Shown piece by piece: positions 23,429 to 34,796 of a stretch of DNA of 64,000 nucleotides. Position 1 is the stretch's first letter. The number at the start of each line of letters is the position of its first letter. The stretch is taken from assembly GCA_002803225.1 (NCBI GenBank), contig NXFV01001603.1, positions 50,406-114,405 on the forward strand, written 5' to 3'. Origin of the DNA: Gamarada debralockiae (Eukaryota > Ascomycota > Leotiomycetes > Helotiales > Hyphodiscaceae). The notes under the pieces were generated by a model, which made no database searches, was not told the DNA's origin, and saw nothing but the letters and a program-made list of their open reading frames with translations. Made by a program: the position numbers and the translations under genes.

Positions 23429-24424
23429 TCAAAACATGAACATCCTCGTCGCCTCGTCTCCCTTGTCCGGCGAAGGATCCTTCTTCGCCAAGCTACCATG
23501 TGCAAAGAAGAGCATCTTAATCGCAATCGCCAGACCGGCATGAAGCGCCACCACCAAAATCAGTAGGATCTTGCTAGTTTGCTTGTCTGTAGCGCTCAGA
23601 ACCGGATAGAGATTCCTCAATAGGAACATAACGCTAAGTCCAAAACCCACGCCCACAAACACCCAATTCAAAATCGAGATCGGTGACCAGGCGATTACAG
23701 CAACGGGGATCCAGATCAGGTTAGAATAGCCGTATAAGGCCCAGCATTCGAGAAGGTTCGCGGATTCGCTGCCGAAATACTTGAGGGCTAGGAAGAGGAT
23801 GACGGGGATTACCAGGGTGTAGCCGTAGATAAGTCCAGCGGCGCCTGTTTAAGGTCAGCGAGGCTATATTTATATAGAGTCATAAAGAGAGATAGCATAC
23901 CACTCAGTAATTTGAAATTATACGCAGAATGTGCGCTCTCGGTGCTTGCAAGATATTGATTGATGGTACCCCCCAAGAACAGGATAAACACCACCGTTGT
24001 AGCGATCCAAAAAGGGCCATAAAGATCAGGATTTCCTTCTAAAACATCAAGAAAGTTCGCCCGTGGAAACAGCGCTGCCCAACATCGTGATAGAACGGCA
24101 TTTGTGTCGACGTCGAAGAACTGTGCATAAAAAGATAGTGTCCAGAGGAATCGTTTCGACGAGCCGCTGCCTGCTGTCGCAGGAGCTGGCAGACCTGATG
24201 AGCCGCCGGGGATCTTGCGAGAGGTAGATGAGGGATCAGTAGCGAAGTTCGAGGAGTGGAATTCGAGGTCTTCTTGAAGGTCGGTGTGTCCTAGGTCGCC
24301 CTGGGGTTGGTGTTAGTTGAGCTCGAGGAAACGCGCGTTCTGTAAGGACAGCAAATGGATGGCGAAGGGACGAATTTACCTCCTCGTCGACATCAACTAC
24401 CACATCATAGCCAGCTCCAGACAT
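23429..24424 (-). CDS. Yip1-family Golgi membrane protein (Yip5/YIPF1-like)
   Basis: Minus-strand exons 24380-24424, 23901-24300 and 23429-23844 give 286 aa. A polar, acidic N-terminus (MSGAGYDVVVDVDEE, then GDLGHTDLQEDLEFH) precedes the Yip1 core, which starts at about residue 75 with LSFYAQFFDVDT. Five hydrophobic segments follow: PFWIATTVVFILFLGG, AAGLIYGYTLVIPVILFLAL, SNLIWIPVAVIAWSPI, WVFVGVGFGLSVMFLL and ILLILVVALHAGLAIAI. Proteins of this family bind Ypt/Rab GTPases and work in ER-Golgi vesicle traffic. The length and the FFDVDT motif favour the Yip5/YIPF1-2 branch over Yip1 itself. The splice junctions are supported by canonical ends and an unbroken frame. Confidence 0.9.
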
Positions 24425-25539
24425 CGTATCGCTACCTGGATCTTTGTGTTGTTGAAGGTGATTTGGGAATCGTTGGGTGGTCTTGTGAGGTGAGCTTGGG
24501 ACAGCTTGCGAATCGATTTGAGATGCCGCTGAGGACCCCTGCAATTGGGTCGACAGCCTGCAAGGGATCGACGAGGTTTCATACAATACAAAATTCACTA
24601 CCGGCACTTGCAAGAAGGTATTGGGACAACAATAATAATAATTTTAAGGTACGCTCGAAGGTCCTCTTGACACGAAACTCAGTCCATATGGGAGATTCAC
24701 CGAGAGCTAACATAAGTGGCGGGTCAAGGACTCCGGAATTCCTGGAGATTGTATTGCCCTTGTACACCGTACCTTCTTAGGCCTAGCTCCTTTCCCCTTT
24801 AGGCATAGTGCCTTCCCTATGGTCATGTGATAGTTTGTATTCAGGTCCCGGATTATAAATAATATCAGAACCCTACGGCAGTCCGAGGCATGTCCATTAA
24901 AGTCTCGAATGGCCCGTGTCTTGGGAGCAGTGACCGACCCGGTACGTACAATTGGCTGCGCTCCAAATGCATCGACGCACGCCGCTGTTTTCCATTTGGA
25001 AACTCCCGTGCGCTTTTCTGGTATTTTCAGCCCCGGGCCAGCCTCGCCTTTGCTTTCCAGCCCACCTTTCTCAATATCCGCAGTGAACATTCAAACACCA
25101 ATTCTTCCGATTTTTAAGTTGCAAAGAGAAGTAAACGGAAGGCATATATGTCACAATTAGATCGCCTGGAGAAGTCAACATATGCCAATTTTTGTTTACT
25201 ACCGTCGGGGTTTTCTGCCCCCTATTCGAAGCCACGAGGCGCCTTTCAACCCGTTCCTGTCAAACCTCGAAAACTATAGTCAGTACTATTGATTTCGGCG
25301 TTCAGTGCCAAGTCCTTGTAGAGCCTAAAAACGGCAAGAATGAGACAACATAACTTTTACTCCTGGGGCGTCCATGATACTCCCCAACCTATAAGTACTG
25401 TAGTTGGAGAGTCTAGCTTCCCTGCCCGCATCCTAACTGCTATCACTTGGTCGTTATCTATCTTTGCTTCCTATACCTCGGTCCTAAAGACTTGGTACGA
25501 TTTTGACACTTCCTCGTGGGAAATAACACTCATCACATC
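24425..25539. other. Divergent intergenic region
   Basis: 1.1 kb between the Yip gene (minus) and the WSC gene (plus). It should contain both promoters. Short ORFs on both strands show no domain. No repeat noticed. Confidence 0.5.
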
Positions 25540-26808
25540 ATGAAGGCCGTTATTTCTGCTGCCGTCATGGCTGTCGCCCTCATTTCTTCCACAACGGCGA
25601 TACCTACCGTCAACCAAGAGCCGAGAGAGCTTCAGCGCCGGTGGGACGCTCCTCCCCTTCCACCGTGCCCGCAGAACAACTACAAGCCATTCACCTATGT
25701 TGGATGTTTTGTCGAGCCCAACCCTGAGACTCTGCAGTACAACCCCAACCTAGTCTTCAGCACCATGACAGTGGAGACCTGCACTGCTACTTGCAAGGTA
25801 ACATCCCCCCCTCCTTCCAAATGTCGAAGTGTTTATTGAGGAGTGATTCAGTCCAATGGATTCAGATATGCTGGCTTGATCTATTTTGGAAACTGCCTCT
25901 GCGGGACAATGCTACCGCCAACCCAGGCTCCCGAATCAGACTGCAATGCCCCTTGTAACGGGAACCAGAACGAAATGTGCGGCTCTAACCAACGCTTTTC
26001 TATCTACCAAGATCCCACGTACCCTGCTGTCGATCTCTCTACTATCGCTTCACAGTACACACCAAAAGGCTGTTATTCTGAGGGCGTAGGCTACCGCGCT
26101 GTCACCTATCGTCAGGACCAACTTGACTCCAGCACCCTCACAACAGAAGAATGTCTTTCAGCCTGCGGCCAAGAATACTATCCTCTGGCCGCCACCGAAT
26201 ACTATGGAGAATGTTACTGTGGTTATATGCTCCAAGGTGGAAGCACACCCGCTGACTCATCCAACTGCAACCTGCCTTGCAATGGCAATCCATCAGAGAT
26301 TTGCGGTGGTGCCAACTATCTGGATCTTTATGAAGCAACGATACTCGAGTCAACCCAGCCCTGCGGAACCTTACCACCACCTCCACCCAGCACTTGCAGT
26401 GGCACCGCCTACGGGTATGCCACCTCTTCTGCTGATGCGGACAAGACCTTCATCTCGCTCAACATAGGCAAGAACTGGGGATGGGTCATTCAGGGTCCAG
26501 TCACTGTCTCAGGCAACCTTTACATGGGAGCTGGAGGCAATGACATCTCCAAGGCTACCATCGTGGGCACTTTCACTATCGCGAAGGTTGGTAGTAACCT
26601 CGTCGTTAGCTATACCACCAAGGCGCCGTGGTATCTCTCCTCCACACACTTCTACTATGGCACCACCTACCCAAGCAAGATTGCACCAGGGCAATTTGGG
26701 AATGGACACAGTCTTCAGACGGGCGTCACAACGGATAGCTACACGATTCCATATGATGCCTCCAAGACGACTTATATCGTCCATGCTGGTATCGGTTATC
26801 AGTGCTGA
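25540..26808 (+). CDS. Secreted protein with two WSC domains
   Basis: Exons 25540-25797 and 25852-26808 give 404 aa. A signal peptide (MKAVISAAVMAVALISSTTA) is followed by a likely dibasic processing site (LQRR). Two WSC cysteine-rich carbohydrate-binding domains lie at about residues 48-135 and 147-240. Each ends with a C-x-LPCNGNPSEICGG-type block (CNAPCNGNQNEMCGS in the first). A Pro-rich linker (TLPPPPPSTC) leads to a 130-residue Gly/Thr/Tyr-rich C-terminal region (YATSSADADKTFISLNIGKNWGW...) that I do not recognise. The protein is probably extracellular and may bind wall or plant glucans. There is no membrane span or GPI signal, unlike the WSC stress sensors. The intron sits inside the first WSC domain. 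Confidence 0.9.
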
Positions 26809-29092
26809 ACCAATAGTAGTTCGTGATAGAACCTTGGTGGTAATGAATTCGATGTATCACGTTCTTATCATTAATAAAGGAGATTGTAAAGGAGCGAGGA
26901 TTGGAGTGAACCTGTTGGTTGGAACTGCCTAATATGGCATAGCCAGTTTTTCTTCCTTCTGTAGTATAAGAGAGCTCTTCCCCTCCTTTTAATTTCAGCT
27001 CCTTAGATATCAAGCTAGTCTAAAAATGCCACTATATTTCGGCCCCAAACAGCTCAACTGACAGAACTGCCGCGCATGGAGAAGGCAAATGAATTTTAAA
27101 AAATGACCCAGTCCAGGAGAATCCATCATACTGTGTTTTATTGCTTATGCTTATGTCTAGAAAGCTGCAGCGATGAATTCGATGAATCCCAATCCCGTTC
27201 CTCATCAAATAAAAAGACTTATATCAACACGATGGGAACATCACCACATAGCCAGGACGGTGCTAAGCACCGCGGTGTTAACGCTGCACCCTGGTCCGCG
27301 ATCGGGGCCGTTATTGGATGCCGGCCTCTACTCAACCAGCGCCGAAGGCTCGAAAGTGGAAGAGCATCTTAATGGACCATAGCCTGGGCTCACTGTCTGG
27401 AGTATCGTCCTCCGCAGGGATGTATAACAGTTAATTCTGAAGGTAGTACACCAGTATGAAGAGGCCGCAAGGAATTTTCAATACCTATCGATGTTCTTCG
27501 CAGCCTTTATACAGGGTAGCCCTTTGCCATTGCGACCAAATCCTTAGACTTGAAGTCGTCCAACCCCAAATGATATCCTTCAGAAACATTCCAAGTGACT
27601 TTAACTGGACGTAAATCGTTATCCAAAGCCACATTTTCAGTCTCCGCTTCCTTTTCCCGTAGTTGACCATCGATTCCAACCATCTTGTCACTCACCCTTA
27701 TCGAGTAGAGGGCATAAAGCGTTCCAAGAAAACCGAATCTAGCGAAGCCCATATGCCATCCCTTTCCGTCTTGCTCTTCTGTGTTATTCAATCAATCCAA
27801 ACCCGAGAATGGCAGAGGCTTAAGAACCTGCACCTGGCCCCCTGGTCCTTGCCCTTCAAGAAGTGGTGTCGTGCCATGGACATGAATGAAAAGAAGTGAT
27901 CAGATACTTGGTAAGTTTCAATGTTGTCTCCTTTCGTAGAAATTAACTCAACGTTCTCCAGCAAAGCCAGTCAGATATTCTATGGACGGAATCGTTGAAG
28001 CATCGAGCAGCAATCTCTATGTGAAACGGGCGTCTGAAGCGGTTCGTATTATTACCAGAATCCCATTATTCAATTGCACGAAATATCTCTCCAGAAATTT
28101 CCCTCAAGAAGGTTTGAAAGCCAGACTTTGATATCGAGGATAGCAGCTCATATCTGTTTAGGAGGCAACAACAGCATTGAAGACAAACTTGTCGAGAGAG
28201 GATTCTCCGAAGCTGGAATAAAACCATATATGTAAGTCCTTGTGCCTCGTACGCCTAAGATTCTTAATACATTCGTGTAGAGCCGGTGGAGCATAGGACT
28301 TGACCTTGGGGCTTGCCGGTGAAATCAGCTGGGATCAGGAAGAGACATCGCGGTCGGAGAAATCAACAAGATTTCCAAGCTTCATTGTACCTATAATGTG
28401 AGTTATGTATTATGTCTTCTCGCCAGCCTTGAGATTAACGGTCTTCAGTTCCTCAGAGTCCTTGTTTATCTGACTCCACAATCTGTGGTACTTCAGAGCC
28501 TCGTAAAGCATTTCTAAGGGGCTTAGAAAACACCGACATGCTCAAGAATAGTGATTTGGAAAACTTCGTTAAATTTGGTGAGAATTACTGAAACTCTGAG
28601 TATTGACTTGGTTGTCTCCTTTGACTTATCAGAGGATGGGGGGAATGCTACCAACTCGAGACTCTCTCGGAAGGCGGTTGTATAGCTCTGAAAGACTATA
28701 CGAAAAAACTACGGACGAAATAACAAAGGAAAAGCGCGCGATGAAGTATAGTATGGGAATTAACTTCATGACTCCATGTGGTGGGGCTGGCATTGAAGGT
28801 CATCGAGCAGCAGTCGTGACGTTGATAACCAGAAATCCGGGCAATCAAGGGAAATGTCAATCACCGCTCAGGTGGCAACTCTCCATCTCCTGGAGGTCTG
28901 TTCCTATTCAAGATCACCCTGATTGACCTGCAAGTGACCGAAGCATTATAGCCCGCCCGACTGGACCCTCTCTGTTGTTTTTAACAAGTACTGGAGGGCT
29001 ATCAATGTAAGTGCTTCAGCAAGTCGACCTTTCATCGGAGTATGGTACTCACTCCCACTAGCAAGACGATCCACAAGATCTGCTACCACTTC
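26809..29092. other. Degraded zone with scattered coding-like pieces
   Basis: No gene model closes here. Coding-like pieces include a minus-strand frame at 27507-27791 (95 codons, ending LGLDDFKSKDLVAMAKGYPV). There is also a plus-strand run at about 28160-28400, where two intron-like gaps join SIEDKLVERGFSEAGIKPYI to a segment containing a TAG and then LTLGLAGEISWDQEE. I recognise neither. Stops and frame breaks suggest remnants of lost genes. Confidence 0.4.
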
Positions 29093-29500
29093 TCATAAGA
29101 ATTGCTCACTCCGAAGACTACGGACAGGAAAAGGTGTGGCTCGAAGTATTACAAAGAGTTCTGAATGGGAAAAGATTCGACACCGGGAAGAGAAAGAAGT
29201 GGTGGTCATCGAGATCGGTAACACAGCTGAACTGACGTCAATCATAGATTTCAGCACAATCTTCACGGTGAACACTCCCCATCTCACCCTCAACCACTCG
29301 AGCAGAGGTCGATCGCGACGTTCGAATGGCTCTGGAAACGTCCTGTGGGGGAAGAAATCCACTGATGATATTATGTCTGAGCGTTCGGGCTGTACGAAAA
29401 CAGTCCAACGGTAACTGTTGTTCGGTCCAATCTTCTTGCCCTCGAAATGAGGGAAATGGACGAATTTGGGAATCCGGTGGGAATGGGCGTGTTCCACCAA
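29093..29500 (-). CDS. YEATS-like domain fragment (gene remnant or partial exon)
   Basis: The minus-strand frame contains a stretch with the spacing of a YEATS domain, the acyl-lysine reader fold of Yaf9, Taf14 and AF9. It reads NNSYRWTVFVQPERSDIISS, then VDFFPHRTFPEPFERRDRP and WLRVRWGVFTVKIVLK; the WTVFV, TFPEP and WGVFTVKI blocks are diagnostic in order. The frame has no ATG, so a 5' exon is missing or lost, and after VLKS the text turns low-complexity. A second open frame at 29510-29740 upstream on the same strand could hold 5' sequence, but no convincing splice joins them. The surroundings are degraded. It could be a living divergent gene or a relic. Plus-strand frames overlap the same bases and look less like protein. 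Confidence 0.4.
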   Translation of the reverse strand: MVEHAHSHRIPKFVHFPHFEGKKIGPNNSYRWTVFVQPERSDIISSVDFFPHRTFPEPFERRDRPLLEWLRVRWGVFTVKIVLKSMIDVSSAVLPISMTTTSFSSRCRIFSHSELFVILRATPFPVRSLRSEQFL

Positions 29501-30075
29501 AAAGTAAAACTAACTTGGGATTTGTCTTTCCTGCGGAAAGAGAGCTCTATAAAGATTCGAGTTCAAGTAAAGGAACCACATTCGGGAAAAGGATATGGAA
29601 AGCTGGGAAGGGAACAACTTGATGCAGGCATGTTCGGGGGCAGATTGCTCCCCACTTCGGGAAAGAGAACTGATCATAGTTGGTACGAAATCCATCTTTT
29701 TGTTAGGCAATTTCAAGAATGAATCAATTCGATCACACATGACAAGTGATAAGAGGTGAACATAGCTCTACCAGAAGACTAGTGCCTGTCTTCGTTTCGC
29801 ATCACGTCACTTGATACTTCTGAAGTCTGTCGGAGCCCGGGTTGGAGCCTGCGTTGAAGCTCAAGCGTTCCAGACTCCTGCAACTCGCATTCAGCCAAAT
29901 CTTCACAATCGCTTCACAGGCCTCGTTCCAGAATGCGTCCTTCATGATTGGCCTAACCGTTGATTCATTGCTTCTGCATGCTATTCTTTTGTACAGCCAA
30001 GCAAAGAAATCGAGAACTTCCACTCTGCCATCTCAGAATCTCCCCAGCCAACCCAAACGCCAGATAACGTAACGT

Positions 30076-30791
<716 letters not shown>

Positions 30792-31163
30792 GTTTGCGGT
30801 CGTCTACGTCGTCGTCGATGTTGAAGATTAGAAAATTCGAGGCGTGGTGACGATTTGGCGGAAACGATGTGTGCGAAGCCCTAAAATCTTAGCGCGAGCA
30901 GGGATCTTTTCAAGGTCACCTGACCTTCATAAAACACTCCTTGAAGACCTTTGTAGTTCAAGAAACGACAGACCGTTCGACGAGCAGAGCTTCATTTCTT
31001 TTGGACAATTTAATTGTAGTAAGGACTCTAAATTGTCGTTTATTTAGAACGTCTAGAAATTTCGCATTCCCTGGGTATCTTCCTGGCGCCAATACGTAAT
31101 CATCGTCGATATCCTCCCAACAACAAACACAATCCAAACTCCATTTAAAATTCTCCTCGAGAT

Positions 31164-32998
31164 TCATAGTTCCTCCAAAGCAGATTGCTGTCTTTCGTCT
31201 AACAAGCGTCTCTTTCTATCAGCTAAGCTCCAACTCTCCAACTGAATCTCGGTTTGGAAAACACCCCGGACAAGGCGTTGTACATCGACTCCAATATTCT
31301 TAGCTAGAGTATAGTCAGCTCTGTCAATTGTGTCTAATAAGACGTTAGAAACCTACCAGCGAGCTCATAGAATGCCCTTGCTTCCTTGGGAAGCTCCTCA
31401 ACCGTACGATAACGTCTGTAATACTCTCCCGGTCGTGTGACAACCTGTTCATCGTCTTCTCGGACAGGCTTTGACTTGCGCAACATTGAATATTGCTGTA
31501 CTTGCTTCAAGCGGCTGGACCGTTTCTCATCATCTGAACCTTCGATTACAGATTGGGATGCTTCTTGGAGAGGAAATAGCTCAAGGATTTGCTCCGCGAC
31601 TGGCAAAGCATCAATACCATCGAATTAAAGGGAAATGGGGGTTTTATACTCTTAGGATCTCGATCATCAACCCAATTCCGCTGGTAGAAATCCAAATAAT
31701 CATCCATTACCTTCTCACTCATGCCAAGGACATCCGCATCTGTGACGTGGATCTCTTCGCCTCTTCTAAGGCCATCTAAAGGAGGTTCAGCCATGACCTG
31801 AGACCATTTTGTCCAGTTGATTTGCACAGTACTTGGATCTGACTCGCTTTCTGGATACCGAGATATGTCGTCAAATGGCTGGCTCAGCTTGGTTGCAATG
31901 ATTATCAGACTCATAAGCCGGATCTCCGGATACGCTATCGTGCGATGACCTCCTTTTTGTGAAATTGGGTAGGTAAAGTCAATATCGAGCAGTGCGGCCA
32001 GACGCCGGACCGCGGGGTAGATTTCAACTGAAATTTGTCAATGACGGGTATAGGAGTAAGAGGGCAGGGAACTGTGACTTACTAGGCAGCCCCAAGTCCC
32101 TCATGTGCTTAATTAGAAGTAGCGGAGCGTTCAACGCAGGGAAGACCATCTCATAATGAAGATGGTAGAACTCTACCAGTTCCAGAACAGCTGAGTAAAT
32201 AGTTGAGCCCTTCAGCGGCGCTCGGATTTCGAGTGCAGAGTGGAAGTGGGCAGGCAGCTTGGATCTCATCTCTTTTGGCACTTCCTTAATCTTCTTGTTG
32301 TCAGAATATGCAACAATAGTACACGGAATTTCTGGACAGCAACTTACAGCTCTCGTGAAAATCATCTCCTCCTTTGAAGCCCACTTGAAGATCTCTCCAA
32401 CACTCGTCGGCAACTTCATCAGCATAGTCCCCAAGTAGCACAATGCAAGCGTCTCAATCAACTTCGGCAACCTCTCCTTCTTCCCACCAACACTTCTCCT
32501 ACTCCTCCCACTCCACAAACTTCTTCCGCCAGTAGCATCCGAGCCGGTCTCCCCATCACTCGTATCACTAAATCCGACCACACTAACTCCACTTCCAAAG
32601 CCATCCCTCTCTGGCGCCTCCTCATGCAAAACCCTCAATCTCAATCCCCAAAGATCCCTCACAACCGTCTCCAACTCCTTCGGAAATCCCTTCACATTCA
32701 CCAACCATGAGCACTGTTTCCATAAAATCAACTGATAGCATTGGATATATAGTTCCTGTGCTTCTCGCCCCGAGAGGATGGTTTGCACGCGTTCTTTCTC
32801 TTCACGTTTCTTGCGGACTTTCTGTCCTTGGTTGTTCCAGTCGTCTTCGTCCTGTTGCGTTTGGGTGAAGCCGGCTTGCTCGTGACCGCGCTGGCAGAAT
32901 TTCTTGCCGTCTTCGATGTACCATTTTCGTGAGCGACAGCCCTCTTCTGTGCAGCTTTCCCCGCGAGAGAAGCGGTGGTAATCTATCTGGGAAGACAT
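31164..32998 (-). CDS. RRN7: RNA polymerase I initiation factor Rrn7 (TAF1B-like)
   Basis: Rrn7 is the TFIIB-like subunit of the core factor that recruits RNA polymerase I to rDNA. Minus-strand exons 32348-32998, 32083-32290, 31650-32027, 31357-31599 and 31164-31303 give 539 aa. An N-terminal zinc ribbon (SCTEEGCRSRKWYIEDGKKF, then CQRGHEQ) is followed by the B-reader/linker region and the conserved cyclin-like core (LPKLIETLALCYLGTMLMKL, GEIFKWASKEEMIFTRA, IKEVPKEMRSKLPAHFHSAL). The C-terminal cyclin-like half holds EIYPAVRRLAALL and the coiled tail ending QQSALEEL. The start at 32998 is the first ATG; an upstream in-frame GTG at 33031 was rejected. One intron (32291-32347) is 57 nt with no in-frame stop, so it is easy to mis-read as coding. 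Confidence 0.9.
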
Positions 32999-33648
32999 TT
33001 GGAGGCCGTTGTCAAAGTTGAATTTGGTCACGTTTTGGAGAGTTGGGGTTTATGGTTTGGGATGTTGTCAGTGCCGTGGTAGGTTAGAACAGTTGTAGAG
33101 GAACAGTCTGCGCTGGAAAGCTACGGACCGGAGCGTATCATACGCAAGCTATTGAAAATCGGCCATCATTGAAATTCGAGCCAGTACATGGATCTATGAA
33201 TTCAGAGCATGCATTACGCCATTCTTGGATTCTGAGTTCTTTCTTTTGCTAAGGCCTCCTCGCCACCTAGAATCAATTCTGGGTCTCACAAAAGTCATCT
33301 CAAAGTCTCACGAGCACATGTTTGAGTATCTGAAACAGCATCGATTTTCTACGGGATATGGGTCCCCACACCCTAAACGTCCACTTTGACTACGCCGGCC
33401 ATTCGTGATCATGTAGTATCGAGTGTGACAAAGGAAAGATGATGTTCGCAAAGCCCGAAGACATAACCAGTAAGATGAAGCGTCCAGATGAAGTCCTCCT
33501 ACGCAACGACCATTAGAATGCAAGAAACCGAATGCCCCAAGAACCCAGTATATTCGAGTGTCCTTCGAGCAGACAGAACCACAAACGGAAAGGGTAATGC
33601 CTTCGATGACAGTAAGGTCGATGTCGCAGTGTATTGAAATGAAGAAAT
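32999..33648. other. Intergenic, no gene seen
   Basis: 650 bp between RRN7 and the eIF5A gene, both on the minus strand. It holds the RRN7 promoter and the eIF5A 3' region. Nothing else supported. Confidence 0.5.
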
Positions 33649-34375
33649 CTAACCGCGGGGAGCCTCCTTGGCTTCGATAGCAGCCTGCTCACCCATAGCC
33701 GTAAGAACAATGACGTCTGGAAGAGATCAAATGTTAGTATATGTTCCATTTCCTTCGCAAACTGGGGTGGCGAAACTCACTGGTGTCTTTCTCCTCGGTA
33801 GTGAAAAGCTTCTCAATCTTCTCACCAACTTCGCCCTCAGGAACCTTGACATCGTCCTTGGTCTCACCATCATCCGCCATCAAGGAGAGGAAACCATCAT
33901 CGGAGACATCGAGCTATTATCCTGTTAGTGACATTCCCAACTTGTGTCTTAAATAACCTTACCAATTGGTATTCCTTGCGGGTGACGTTGGGGACATCCA
34001 TGTTGTGGGTGGAGGGGCAGAGTTCTTCGAGTTTCTTGCCAGTGAAGATATCGATGGCGACAAGATGGACCTTAGCGTGACCGTGCTTGCCAGTCTTGGA
34101 GGTGGACATGTCGACAATCTTGCAGGGGCGGTTCTTGATCACGACGAAACCGTTCTTTCTCAAGGCAGAGCACTGCATGGGAAAGGTAGCAGAGGCGCCG
34201 GCATCGGCGGACTCGAAGGTGTGCTCATGCTATTGCGATAAGTCAAGTCAGTTTCCATACTTGGTGTGACAAAAAAGTGATGAATTGCGAAAGACTCGAG
34301 CATGCGCCCAACCGGTGGTGGGGTGCTGCGGGGTGATTTGGGATTTTTTTATCATACCTGGGCATCGTCCGCCAT
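33649..34375 (-). CDS. Translation factor eIF5A
   Basis: eIF5A promotes peptide-bond formation and termination on stalling sequences and is the only hypusinated protein. Minus-strand exons 34358-34375, 33963-34229, 33781-33913 and 33649-33716 give 161 aa, the normal length. The first exon encodes only MADDAQ. The hypusine site lies in the loop [12 protein letters not shown], where the Lys before HGHA is the modified residue. The flanking KIVDM and [13 protein letters not shown] are typical. The C-terminal OB fold carries [17 protein letters not shown]. Two AG acceptors lie close together at the third exon; the one giving LLDVSDDG is chosen because it preserves the family sequence. The gene diverges from VPS52 over a 421-bp shared upstream region. 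Confidence 0.96.
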
Positions 34376-34796
34376 CTTGACAAGAGGTTCAGAGTAAAGA
34401 TGGGTTGAGAAGAAGGTGTGCGACGAAGTGATGAAGTTGTAGGACACCAAAGAGGGGACCGTGTAATTGGGATTTGTTGGAAGGACGAGATGGATTTGGA
34501 GTAGGAAAATGGCCCAAGACGGGTTTCTTCAAGTCTGTGGAATTAAGCGAGCACTTTTTAGCCTACCATTTTCAGCAGATGAGCCTGACCAATTAGGAAG
34601 CTTCGAGCTGAGGCCGTCATAGCTACAGCCTCACGGTCAATAATACACTCGTTAGCGCAGTTCCATTTACGAATTTACAAAACTCTGACGTATTGCGGAC
34701 CAAGATTCTACCTCGACCTCTATCATGATTCTACGATTATCGTGAATACTTGAATGCCTGGGTTGAATTGAGTGTTTTAGATGTTAAGGGGAGGAT
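34376..34796. promoter_or_regulatory. Divergent promoter region, eIF5A / VPS52
   Basis: These 421 bp lie between two divergently transcribed housekeeping genes and must contain both promoters. No specific element was identified. Confidence 0.4.

Noticed and set aside
29136..29722. Plus-strand frames over the YEATS-like segment
   Set aside because: Polar, motif-free sequence. The minus strand carries ordered YEATS blocks, so these were treated as shadows, though without certainty.
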